This document shows, in pieces, positions 23,660 through 32,210 of a stretch of 64,000 bases of DNA; the stretch's first letter is position 1; each line of letters begins with the position of its first letter. A model generated the notes under the pieces. It did not search any database. It saw only the letters and a list, made by a program, of their open reading frames with translations, and had not been told where the DNA came from. The stretch is from contig JAHZAV010000008.1 in NCBI GenBank assembly GCA_019423745.1, positions 1 through 64,000 on the forward strand. The letters are read 5' to 3'. Source of the DNA: Lachnospiraceae bacterium (GTDB lineage: Bacteria; Bacillota; Clostridia; Lachnospirales; Lachnospiraceae). Both the position numbers and the translations under genes were made by a program.

Positions 23660-24679
23660 TTAGGCGTGGAAAGCTTTTCCAGAAGAAATTCTGCCATTGA
23701 AATGAGGGGGCAGGCTTGCAATGCCGTTCGTAATTTTGACCAGAATATCGCAAGAGCCAATAAAGGCAAGGCTTATACAGAAACAAAGCAAGAGTAATGT
23801 TTCTGGGACGGTATTTACATTTTGCAGAATATGGGATCCATATTTAAAACAGGAGTATATGAGGCCATGAAAGATGTAGATTGGCATAGTACGACTTCCC
23901 AGGAAAGAAAAGAACGTACTTTTTTCTGTTATGACAAATGCAATCAGGAATGTGAGGGTAAAGCCAACGCCATAACAAATCAGGCGAATCAGGATTCCTT
24001 CCAGCGGAGTTTGTCCCAGATAATGATAATTGTATCTTCCATAACATATTTTAGGATCGTACATTTTGTGGATAGGATCCATTACAAGTGCAACACTGCA
24101 AAGAAGCAGGAAGACAGCTGATAAGGTTCGTATCTTGCGGGAACGCATTTTTGTGAAGAATTCTCGATTCATGTGGTAGCCGGCCAGAAAATAAGGATAA
24201 AAGACTAAAATTCTTGGGATGGAAAGAAAGTTGTCCTTCATTCCCGAAAGCCCGATCAAAAGACCGGCTGCAACAGCAATAATCATGTGACCTGGAAGTT
24301 TTTTGAAGTAAGGTGTTATCAATCTCCATACAAAAAGAGCCAAAATATACCAAAGGGAAAATTTTGGATACAAGAGGTAAAGTCCTGTAGGTCTGTGCAG
24401 GATAAATGTATACAGGAGATAATAAATACATTCATACACAATATATGGGATGAGAAGTTTTTGTATCAATTCTGCCAGAGAATGCTGACGTTTAGAAAAA
24501 TAGCCGGAAATATAGATAAAAGCTGGCATATGAAACGAAGAAATCAACCATTTTAATTGATACAGAAATAGATTGTTTTCATAGTTTAAGTCTGTAAAAT
24601 GTCCAATGATGACCAGAATGATTAATATAGCCTTGTAATTATCAAACAGAAAATCACGTCTTGAGGCTGATGTGTTCAT
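23660..24679 (-). CDS. Acyltransferase 3 family membrane protein
   Basis: 339 residues from the ATG at 24679, preceded by GGAGGG; upstream in-frame codons lack a ribosome site. It has about ten membrane helices. Family marks: FDNYKAILIILVIIGHF near the start (catalytic-type His in I-I-G-H), SFHMPAFIYISGYF (H-M-P-A-F), SLWYILALFVWR and MPIYIFHGL near the end. These are typical of OafA/WecH/Acyl_transf_3 enzymes that acetylate surface polysaccharides, peptidoglycan or small molecules. The acceptor is unknown. It stands alone, convergent to the HPr-like gene. Confidence 0.85.
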   Translation of the reverse strand: MNTSASRRDFLFDNYKAILIILVIIGHFTDLNYENNLFLYQLKWLISSFHMPAFIYISGYFSKRQHSLAELIQKLLIPYIVYECIYYLLYTFILHRPTGLYLLYPKFSLWYILALFVWRLITPYFKKLPGHMIIAVAAGLLIGLSGMKDNFLSIPRILVFYPYFLAGYHMNREFFTKMRSRKIRTLSAVFLLLCSVALVMDPIHKMYDPKICYGRYNYHYLGQTPLEGILIRLICYGVGFTLTFLIAFVITEKSTFFSFLGSRTMPIYIFHGLIYSCFKYGSHILQNVNTVPETLLLLCFCISLAFIGSCDILVKITNGIASLPPHFNGRISSGKAFHA

Positions 24680-24879
24680 TTTAATCCCTCCTCGATTAAT
24701 AAGACGAATGTACATGGACAAAGGAGTATATGCACATTCCTCCAATTTCGCCGAAGATATCTTACTCCTTTTTGAAATAGGAGACAAGAGCTTTCTTATA
24801 AATATTGCTAATTAATAGTGGAAAGTTATTGGCATTTCTTATATAATGAAAGCAAATGGCATGAAAAGGAGAGATATAC

Positions 24880-25593
24880 ATGGAAATGTTATCAATTGAA
24901 AAAGAATTACAAGAAAATTCATATCCAGGCAGAGGAATTATTATTGGAAGAAGTGCAGACGGGAAAAAAGCAGTGACTGCATATTTTATTATGGGAAGAA
25001 GTGAAAATAGCCGTAACCGTATTTTTGTAGAAGATGGGGATGGGATCCGTACTCAGGCATTTGATCCTTCAAAATTGACGGATCCTAGTCTGATTATTTA
25101 TGCACCGGTACGAGTGCTGGGGAATAAGACTATCGTTACAAACGGTGATCAGACGGATACGATTTATGAAGGTATGGACAAACAGATGACTTTTGAGCAG
25201 TCACTTCGCTGCAGAGAATTCGAACCAGATGCGCCCAATTATACACCTCGTATTTCAGGAATCATGCATGTTGAAGGTGGAAAGTACAGCTATGCCATGT
25301 CTATTTTAAAGAGTAATAATGGAAGTGCAGAAAGTTGTAATCGTTTTACATTTGCATATGAAAATGCCACACCGGGAGAGGGACATTTTATTCACACTTA
25401 TATGCACGATGGCAATCCACTGCCAAGTTTTGAAGGGGAACCCAAATTGATTGCGGTTCCAGACGATATGGACGCTTTTGCAGAAAGCCTTTGGAATAGC
25501 TTGAATGAGGAAAACAAAGTCTCTTTATTTGTGCGTTATATTGATATAGAAACTGGGAAATGGGAGACGCGGATTATCAATAAAAATCAATAA
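24880..25593 (+). CDS. purO: IMP cyclohydrolase, PurO family
   Basis: 237 residues of the PurO fold first known from archaea, which closes the purine ring of FAICAR to give IMP, the last step of purine synthesis. Characteristic pieces: YPGRGIIIGRS, AYFIMGRSENSRNRIF, DPSLIIYAPVR and GEGHFIHTYMHDGNPLPSF. The following gene is the transformylase making FAICAR, so the two replace the bifunctional PurH of most bacteria. A promoter TGGAAA-17-TATAAT lies just upstream (about 24820-24848). Ribosome site AGGAGAG. Confidence 0.88.
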   Translation: MEMLSIEKELQENSYPGRGIIIGRSADGKKAVTAYFIMGRSENSRNRIFVEDGDGIRTQAFDPSKLTDPSLIIYAPVRVLGNKTIVTNGDQTDTIYEGMDKQMTFEQSLRCREFEPDAPNYTPRISGIMHVEGGKYSYAMSILKSNNGSAESCNRFTFAYENATPGEGHFIHTYMHDGNPLPSFEGEPKLIAVPDDMDAFAESLWNSLNEENKVSLFVRYIDIETGKWETRIINKNQ

Positions 25594-25647
25594 AAGTTTC
25601 CTGGATTTAGGAAGCAGAACAAAGAGAAGGAAAGGAACAAGATAAAA

Positions 25648-26826
25648 ATGAAAGAATTACAGCTGAAATATGGATGTAACCCCAATCAGAAACCGTCCAG
25701 AATTTATGTGTCAGATGGAAGTGAACTTCCTATTGAAGTGTTGAATGGGAAACCAGGTTATATTAATTTTATGGATGCATTGAATGGCTGGCAGCTGGTA
25801 AATGAGCTGAAAAAAGCTACCGGTTATCCTGCTGCGACGTCCTTTAAGCATGTATCTCCGGCAGGAGCCGCTATCGGATTGCCTCTTAGTGAAACGCTTG
25901 CTAAGATTTATTGGGTGGATGATCTGGGAGAACTTTCTCCCCTTGCCTCTGCATATGCAAGAGCCAGAGGAGCTGACAGAATGTCTTCTTTTGGAGATTT
26001 TATTGCTTTATCTGACGTGTGTGATGAAGATACAGCAAGATTGATTAAGCGGGAGGTATCCGATGGAGTGATTGCGCCGGGATATGAGCCGAAAGCGTTG
26101 GAAATTCTGAAGCAAAAGAAAAAAGGAAACTACAATATTATTCAGATTGATGAGAGTTATATTCCGGCTGCATTGGAACACAAAGAAGTTTATGGAATTA
26201 CTTTTGAGCAGGGAAGAAATGAGCTGCATATTGGTGAGGATTTCTTTGATAATATTGTAACAGAGAATAAAGAGCTGACAAAAGAGGCCAAGATTGATCT
26301 TGCGATTTCTATGATTACGCTGAAATATACGCAGTCTAATTCTGTATGCTATGTAAAAGGCGGACAGGCAATTGGTATCGGTGCAGGGCAGCAGTCCAGA
26401 ATTCATTGTACAAGGCTTGCAGGACAGAAAGCGGACAATTGGTATCTTCGTCAGTCACCGAAAGTTATGGGACTGAAATTTTTGCCGACTATAGGAAGAG
26501 CTGACCGGGATAATGCTATTGATCTGTATATCGGGGAGGACTATATGGATGTGCTTGCCGAGGGAGAGTGGCAGAAAATTTTTGAAGAGAAACCAGAAGT
26601 ATTTACAAGAGAAGAAAAAAGAGCATGGCTGGATCAGCTGACAGATGTTGCGCTTGGATCAGATGCTTTCTTCCCATTTGGTGATAATATTGAACGTGCT
26701 CATAGAAGTGGCGTGAAATATATTGCACAACCGGGCGGTTCTGTAAGAGATGACAATGTTGTTGAAGTTTGTAATAAATATGGCATGATCATGTCTTTTA
26801 CTGGCATTCGCCTGTTCCATCATTAA
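25648..26826 (+). CDS. purH: AICAR transformylase (PurH without cyclohydrolase domain)
   Basis: 392 residues matching only the AICAR formyltransferase part of PurH, using 10-formyl-THF to make FAICAR. Landmarks: LKYGCNPNQKPSRIY, TSFKHVSPAGAA (catalytic Lys-His), SNSVCYVKGGQAIGIGAGQQSR, SDAFFPFGDNIERAHRSGV and a final QPGGSVRDDNVV. The N-terminal MGS-like cyclohydrolase domain of normal PurH is absent, in agreement with the PurO gene 54 bases upstream. This split form is usual in Lachnospiraceae. Confidence 0.9.
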   Translation: MKELQLKYGCNPNQKPSRIYVSDGSELPIEVLNGKPGYINFMDALNGWQLVNELKKATGYPAATSFKHVSPAGAAIGLPLSETLAKIYWVDDLGELSPLASAYARARGADRMSSFGDFIALSDVCDEDTARLIKREVSDGVIAPGYEPKALEILKQKKKGNYNIIQIDESYIPAALEHKEVYGITFEQGRNELHIGEDFFDNIVTENKELTKEAKIDLAISMITLKYTQSNSVCYVKGGQAIGIGAGQQSRIHCTRLAGQKADNWYLRQSPKVMGLKFLPTIGRADRDNAIDLYIGEDYMDVLAEGEWQKIFEEKPEVFTREEKRAWLDQLTDVALGSDAFFPFGDNIERAHRSGVKYIAQPGGSVRDDNVVEVCNKYGMIMSFTGIRLFHH

Positions 26827-26832
26827 AATTTG

Positions 26833-26861
26833 TTGTATATTTGAGTGTGAACGATTATAAT
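26833..26861 (+). promoter_or_regulatory. Promoter of glmM
   Basis: TTGTAT (26833-26838), 17 bases, TATAAT (26856-26861), directly after purH. Confidence 0.6.
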
Positions 26862-26938
26862 AGTTTTGTATGAGACTGATTGTGCAAAAAAAACGGATAA
26901 TCGGTCAAAGAATATACAATAAAAGGAGAATTATTAAA

Positions 26939-28288
26939 ATGGGTAAATATTTCGGCACAGATGGCTTTAGAGGAGAAGCTAATGAGGTATTAACAGTAGA
27001 GCATGCTTTTAAAGTGGGCCGGTTTTTAGGTTGGTATTACGGACAGGATCATAAAGCGAGAGTTGTTATCGGTAAAGACACAAGAAGAAGCAGCTATATG
27101 TTTGAATACGCATTGGTTGCAGGTCTGACAGCATCAGGTGCGGATGCTTTTCTTCTGCATGTAACGACTACTCCAAGTGTGTCTTATGTGACAAGAACAG
27201 AAAATTTTGACTGTGGTATTATGATCTCTGCAAGTCATAATCCATTCTATGATAACGGAATTAAGGTAATTAACGGAAAAGGACATAAACTGGAAGCAGA
27301 GGTAGAGGAAAAAATAGAGGCTTATATTGATGGAAAAACAGAAGAGCTTCCTCTTGCAAAGAAAGAAAATATCGGCCGGACAACAGACTATGTGGCAGGA
27401 AGAAATCGGTATGTAGGTTATCTGATTTCCCTTGCAACACGTTCTTTTGAAGGGGTTAAAGTAGGTCTTGACTGTTCCAATGGAAGTGCCTTTATGATAG
27501 CAAAAAGCGTGTATGATGCACTTGGTGCCAAAACATATGTCATCAATAATGAACCAAACGGTACAAACATTAATTTAAACTGTGGTTCTACACATATTGA
27601 AGTGCTGCAGGAGTATGTAAAGGAAAAAGGACTGGATATTGCATTTGCCTATGATGGAGATGCAGATCGTTGTATTGCTGTTGATGAGAATGGAAATGTA
27701 GTGGACGGCGATATGATTATGTATGTGTGCGGAAAGTATTTGAAAGAGAACGGAAGACTCAACGGTGATACGATCGTTACTACAATTATGTCTAATCTCG
27801 GTCTTTACAAAGCATGTGATAAAGTGGGATTAAAGTATGAAAAAACAGCAGTTGGAGATAAATATGTATATGAAAATATGGTGAAAAATAATTTCTCATT
27901 GGGCGGTGAGCAGTCTGGCCATATTATCTTCAGCAAACACGCTACAACCGGAGATGGAATACTTACATCTCTTATGGTTATGGAAGTTATGTTAGAAAAG
28001 AAATTAAGTCTTGGTAAATTGACAGAAGAAGTAAAAATCTATCCCCAGCTTCTGAAAAATGTACGCGTGACTGATAAAAAGACTGCAAGAGAAAATCCAG
28101 CTGTTGTAAAAGCAGTAGAAGAAGTGGCAGCAGCACTTGGTGACGATGGACGAATTCTGGTAAGAGAAAGTGGTACAGAGCCAGTAATCCGTGTTATGGT
28201 AGAGGCAGCTACTGACGAACTGTGCAGTAAATATGTGGATCAGGTTATTGATGTCATGTATAAAGAAAACCTGGCCGCTGAGGCGTAA
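26939..28288 (+). CDS. glmM: Phosphoglucosamine mutase / phosphohexomutase
   Basis: 449 residues from the ATG at 26939, preceded by AAAAGGAG. It interconverts glucosamine-6-P and glucosamine-1-P for cell-wall precursor synthesis. Domain landmarks: GTDGFRG (6-12), active-site ISASHNPFYDNGIK (phosphoserine about S99), metal loop DGDADR (about 239-244), GGEQSGH and the phosphate-binding RESGTEPVIRVM near the C-terminus. Length and start fit GlmM; a phosphomannomutase-like relative is less likely given the GTDGFRG opening. It has its own promoter and terminator. Confidence 0.88.
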   Translation: MGKYFGTDGFRGEANEVLTVEHAFKVGRFLGWYYGQDHKARVVIGKDTRRSSYMFEYALVAGLTASGADAFLLHVTTTPSVSYVTRTENFDCGIMISASHNPFYDNGIKVINGKGHKLEAEVEEKIEAYIDGKTEELPLAKKENIGRTTDYVAGRNRYVGYLISLATRSFEGVKVGLDCSNGSAFMIAKSVYDALGAKTYVINNEPNGTNINLNCGSTHIEVLQEYVKEKGLDIAFAYDGDADRCIAVDENGNVVDGDMIMYVCGKYLKENGRLNGDTIVTTIMSNLGLYKACDKVGLKYEKTAVGDKYVYENMVKNNFSLGGEQSGHIIFSKHATTGDGILTSLMVMEVMLEKKLSLGKLTEEVKIYPQLLKNVRVTDKKTARENPAVVKAVEEVAAALGDDGRILVRESGTEPVIRVMVEAATDELCSKYVDQVIDVMYKENLAAEA

Positions 28289-28311
28289 GCATATATATTA
28301 AAAAATCATTG

Positions 28312-28337
28312 CCCCGCAGGAAACTGCGGGGTATTTT
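28312..28337 (+). terminator. Terminator after glmM
   Basis: CCCCGCAG / CTGCGGGG with a GAAA tetraloop, then TATTTTG. Confidence 0.85.
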
Positions 28338-28400
28338 GATGAGGAAAAGGGACATACTAATTTCTGGAGCCGGAAAACGGTTTAAAAAGGAGGAGTCAGT

Positions 28401-29690
28401 ATGTATCAGTATTTACCGATTACAGATGTATACGCAAGAGAAATCATTGATTCCCGTGGAAATCCAACTATAGAGGTGGAAGTGCTTGCAGCAGATGAAT
28501 TCCTTGGAAGAGCCAGTGTTCCATCCGGTGCATCTACCGGTCAATATGAGGCTGTGGAACTAAGAGACCAGGAAGAACGGTACGGCGGAAAAGGGGTACA
28601 GCAGGCGGTGGAAAATGTCAATACAAAGATAGCACCAGAGATGATCGGGAAAAATGTTTTGGATCAAATGGCTTTAGATGATATGCTCATACGGCTGGAT
28701 GGAACACCCAATAAAAGGAGATTGGGGGCTAACGCTACATTGGGCGTTTCTATGGCAGCGGCCAGATCAGCAGCAAAAGCTTTGAATCTTTCCCTTTATC
28801 ATTATCTGGGAGGTGTTAATGCAAAAACAATGCCTGTTCCTATGATGAATATTATGAATGGAGGGCAGCATGCAGATAATACAATTGATATTCAGGAGTT
28901 TATGATTATGCCCTGTGGAGCCTGCTGCTTTAAGGAAGGACTTCGGATGTGCTGTGAAATTTACCATCATCTGAAAGCACTTCTTAAAAAGCAAGGATAC
29001 AGTACAGGAGTAGGAGATGAAGGGGGCTTTGCTCCAAATCTAAAGGATGCAAAGGAAGCCCTTTCTTTTATTGTGGAGGCGGTACAAGCAGCTGGATACG
29101 AACCGGGAGAGGATATAAGAATTGCGTTGGATGTAGCAGCTTCGGAACTCTATGACAGCAAATTAAAGAAGTACGTGTTTTCAGGCGAGAGCCGTATGCA
29201 TGGATATAAGGTGACACGTACAGTGGAACAACTTATTGATTATTATGAAGAGCTTGCTTCAGAATTTCCTATTGTTTCAATTGAAGATCCTCTTGATGAA
29301 GAAGATTGGGAAGGCTGGGAACTTATGACAGCCAGGCTGGAACGTGATATACAGCTTGTGGGAGATGACCTCTTTGTGACAAATACAAGAAGACTAAGAA
29401 AAGGGATTGATCGAAGCGTGGCGAATGCTATTCTTATTAAAGTAAACCAGATAGGAACGCTGACAGAAGCCTTTGATGCGATAGAGACGGCAAAAAGAGC
29501 AGGTTATCGAACGATTATTTCTCATCGTTCCGGGGAAACAGAAGATCCAATGATTGCTGATATAGCAGTGGCTTTTAATGCAGGACAGATAAAAACAGGT
29601 GCACCCTGCAGAGCAGAGCGCACCTCAAAATACAATCAGCTTCTTCGAATTGAAGAAAAATTGGGTGATACGGCCCGATATGGAGTTTAA
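28401..29690 (+). CDS. eno: Enolase
   Basis: 429 residues. It converts 2-phosphoglycerate to phosphoenolpyruvate in glycolysis. Key pieces: REIIDSRGNPTIEVEV, PSGASTGQYEAVELRD, NGGQHADNTIDIQEFM (His of the active site), GDEGGFAPN, SIEDPLDEEDWEGW (metal ligand), KVNQIGTLTEA (catalytic Lys) and SHRSGETEDPMIADIAV. All expected active-site residues appear present. The start follows AAAGGAGGAG. Single gene between the glmM terminator and the opposing yeiH gene; the convergent space is only 20 bases. Confidence 0.93.
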   Translation: MYQYLPITDVYAREIIDSRGNPTIEVEVLAADEFLGRASVPSGASTGQYEAVELRDQEERYGGKGVQQAVENVNTKIAPEMIGKNVLDQMALDDMLIRLDGTPNKRRLGANATLGVSMAAARSAAKALNLSLYHYLGGVNAKTMPVPMMNIMNGGQHADNTIDIQEFMIMPCGACCFKEGLRMCCEIYHHLKALLKKQGYSTGVGDEGGFAPNLKDAKEALSFIVEAVQAAGYEPGEDIRIALDVAASELYDSKLKKYVFSGESRMHGYKVTRTVEQLIDYYEELASEFPIVSIEDPLDEEDWEGWELMTARLERDIQLVGDDLFVTNTRRLRKGIDRSVANAILIKVNQIGTLTEAFDAIETAKRAGYRTIISHRSGETEDPMIADIAVAFNAGQIKTGAPCRAERTSKYNQLLRIEEKLGDTARYGV

Positions 29691-29710
29691 AAGTTTTTGT
29701 ACGGGCAGGA

Positions 29711-30745
29711 TTACCAAATACCAAGGATGTGCTGGAGAACAAGGCTGACTCCAGTGATTCCAATCCAACAGCAAAGACCAAGTATAATAGGTTTTCCACC
29801 TGTTTTTACCAGCTTTACAATGTTGGTATTCAGTCCAATTGCGGCCATGGCAATGACAATGAAGAATTTACTCAGTTCTTTGATCGGAGCGAAAAATTCT
29901 CCAGATACACCAAACACATTTGTTGCTACCGTTGTAATGATGGAAGCGATGATGAAATAAATGATGAAAAATGGGAAAATCTTTTTCAGGCTGACAGAGC
30001 TTCCGGAAGAAGATTTTTCCTTTTTTGTGCGATAAAGTGCAAGTACAAGAGTAATTGGGATAATTGCAAGTGTTCTTGTAAGCTTTACAGTAACTGCTTT
30101 ATCAAGTGTGGCAGATCCAAGTGCGAACATATTATCCCAGGTGGAAGCTGCAGCTGTGACAGAAGAAGTATCATTGATGGCGGTACCTGCAAAAATACCA
30201 AAAGCCTCACCGCTTGTCTGATCGAAGCCCAAAAAATTTCCGAAATGCGGGAAAATAACTGCAGCCAGTACGTTGAAGAAGAAAATAACAGAAATGGCCT
30301 GTGCGACCTCTTCATCATCTGCGTCAATAACCGGAGCAGTAGCGGCAATAGCAGATCCACCGCATATGGAAGAACCAACTCCAACTAAGGTAGCGATACG
30401 TGATGGAATATGCATTGCTTTACTGAGAATGTAAGCCAGAATTAGTGAGGTGGCAATCGTACAGATAATAATAGGCAGTGACTGCTTGCCAGTATCCAGG
30501 ATAACGGAAAGATTAAGGCCGAATCCCAGCAGGATAACTGCATATTGCAGAATTTTTTTGGCAGAGTAATTGATTCCATCCTGAAGTGTAGATTTATCTT
30601 TGATAAATAATGTGACGATCATACCAAGGATGATAGCTATAACAGGGCCTCCGATAATAGGAAAGGCTGTTCCCAGAAACCATGCAGGAACTGCGATGAT
30701 AAGACATAGCAGAATCCCTTTTATATTTTTGCTCACAAGTTCCAT
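29711..30745 (-). CDS. YeiH/UPF0324 family membrane exporter
   Basis: 344 residues with about ten membrane helices. It is of the YeiH (PSE, putative sulfate exporter) family: opening LIIAVPAWFLGTAFPIIGGPVIAIILGM, GVGSSICGGSAIAATAPVI in the middle and AGTAINDTSSVTAA after it are family signatures. Proposed substrates include sulfate, sulfite or taurine-derived anions, but evidence in the family is thin. It diverges from a LysR regulator (30871) across 125 bases, the classical arrangement in which the regulator controls the transporter. Confidence 0.85.
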   Translation of the reverse strand: MELVSKNIKGILLCLIIAVPAWFLGTAFPIIGGPVIAIILGMIVTLFIKDKSTLQDGINYSAKKILQYAVILLGFGLNLSVILDTGKQSLPIIICTIATSLILAYILSKAMHIPSRIATLVGVGSSICGGSAIAATAPVIDADDEEVAQAISVIFFFNVLAAVIFPHFGNFLGFDQTSGEAFGIFAGTAINDTSSVTAAASTWDNMFALGSATLDKAVTVKLTRTLAIIPITLVLALYRTKKEKSSSGSSVSLKKIFPFFIIYFIIASIITTVATNVFGVSGEFFAPIKELSKFFIVIAMAAIGLNTNIVKLVKTGGKPIILGLCCWIGITGVSLVLQHILGIW

Positions 30746-30870
30746 AATTTACCTCTTTTCTTTTTTATTTACGATTTTCAACGATATTAATCTATCATAG
30801 AAAAATAATAATGTAAAATTATAATAAATTATGATATAATAAAAACAGCTTATAGAAATGAGGGACAGAT

Positions 30871-31764
30871 ATGCTGGATTTTAGGATGGAGACATTTGTT
30901 ACAGTATGTAAATATATGAACTATACAAAGGCTGCCGGTGCACTTCATATTACGCAGCCAGCTGTATCCCAGCATATTCGCCATATGGAAGAAGAATATG
31001 GGACAAAGTTATTTGAATTTCAGGGAAAGAAAATGTTTCTGACTCAAAGTGGACGTCAGTTGCTTAATATGGCTACAACATGGAAGCATGATGATCAGGC
31101 ACTACGCCGGACATTTAAAGAGAATGCGACAGGTCAGCATCAGCTTATTTTTGGAGTTACATTGACAATTGGAGAATATGTGATTGGTGATTATCTTGCA
31201 GAATATATGAAAAAATATCCTGATACACAAATTAAGCTTACGATTGCAAACACAGAAGGCTTGCTTAAGAAGTTGGATGAAGGAGCAATTGATTTTGCTG
31301 TAGTAGAAGGATATTTTGAAAAAAGTGATTATGATTTTCAGCTTTTTCGAAGGGAGAGATACATAGGTGTAGGAAGTCCATCCAATTCTAAAATACATGA
31401 AGGCAATTTGGTTTATGAGTGGTCCCAGATATTCGGGGAGACATTGATTGTTCGGGAGCAAGGATCTGGGACCAGAGAGGTGCTTGAGAGGGCTCTGAAG
31501 GAAGATGGACGCCAGATTAGTGATTTTGGCAATATAGTGGAAATCAGTAATATGAATGCTATAAAATCTATTGTTATGGGCGGAGGAGGCATTTCGTTTT
31601 TATATGAAGCAGCTGTACAAAAAGAACTGAAAGAGGGGACGCTTGTGGAACTTCCTATTCAAGGATTTCCTAAATACCATGATTTTACATTTATATGGAG
31701 AAAAAGCAGCATTTTTTCAGAGCAGTACAAAGAATTGTTTTGCCAGATAACAAAAGCTGAATAA
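30871..31764 (+). CDS. LysR-family transcriptional regulator (divergent from yeiH)
   Basis: 297 residues. The N-terminal winged helix (YTKAAGALHITQPAVSQHIRHMEEEYGTKLFEFQGKK, split here over residues about 17-50) is typical of LysR; the rest is a substrate-binding domain (FAVVEGYFE, EQGSGTREVLE, GGGISFLYEAA). LysR proteins next to yeiH-like genes, such as the YeiE/CysL type, sense sulfur compounds and activate the divergent gene. The 125-base space holds AT-rich sequence with a likely -10 (TATAAT, 30835-30840). The inducer is unknown. Confidence 0.88.
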   Translation: MLDFRMETFVTVCKYMNYTKAAGALHITQPAVSQHIRHMEEEYGTKLFEFQGKKMFLTQSGRQLLNMATTWKHDDQALRRTFKENATGQHQLIFGVTLTIGEYVIGDYLAEYMKKYPDTQIKLTIANTEGLLKKLDEGAIDFAVVEGYFEKSDYDFQLFRRERYIGVGSPSNSKIHEGNLVYEWSQIFGETLIVREQGSGTREVLERALKEDGRQISDFGNIVEISNMNAIKSIVMGGGGISFLYEAAVQKELKEGTLVELPIQGFPKYHDFTFIWRKSSIFSEQYKELFCQITKAE

Positions 31765-31832
31765 AAAATCCTTGCTATACTAGTAACGGTGTGATAAAAT
31801 ATACTTGGTTTATCCACAGGAGGTGTGAAAAA

Positions 31833-32075
31833 GTGGAAATTTTGAAGATGGTTTTAATGATTATATTTGCTATAGACTGTATCGCATTGACAATTATCGT
31901 ATTGATGCAGGAAGGAAAACAGGCAGGCCTTGGAACAATCGGAGGTATGGCTGATACTTACTGGGGACAGAATAAGGGGCGTTCTATGGAAGGGGCTCTT
32001 GTAAAGATTACCAGAGTTCTTGCTGTGCTTTTCATTGTGCTGGCTGCAGTGTTGAATATGAAAATATTTGCCTGA
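31833..32075 (+). CDS. secG: Preprotein translocase subunit SecG
   Basis: 80 residues from GTG at 31833, preceded by CAGGAGGTG; upstream in-frame codons lack a ribosome site. Two membrane helices (about 4-24 and 55-76) enclose the conserved loop with MQEGKQAGLGTIGG. SecG supports SecYEG in protein export. A terminator follows, so rnr downstream is separately or partly independently expressed. Confidence 0.88.
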   Translation: MEILKMVLMIIFAIDCIALTIIVLMQEGKQAGLGTIGGMADTYWGQNKGRSMEGALVKITRVLAVLFIVLAAVLNMKIFA

Positions 32076-32096
32076 TAATTAAGATAAAAATGTCGA

Positions 32097-32130
32097 GACA
32101 CTCTTGTTTGCGGATAAGAGTGTCTTTTTA
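32097..32130 (+). terminator. Terminator after secG
   Basis: GACACTCTT / AAGAGTGTC stem followed by TTTTTATG. Confidence 0.82.
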
Positions 32131-32210
32131 TGTATACAGTATATACTGACTCTGGCAGACAGAAGCTGTAACAACGGCTGTGTCTGTAAATAGCGGATGA
32201 GGTGACAGAA

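Noticed and set aside
29729..30388. 219-residue plus-strand frame inside yeiH
   Set aside because: Cys/Asn-rich shadow of the membrane-protein gene on the other strand.
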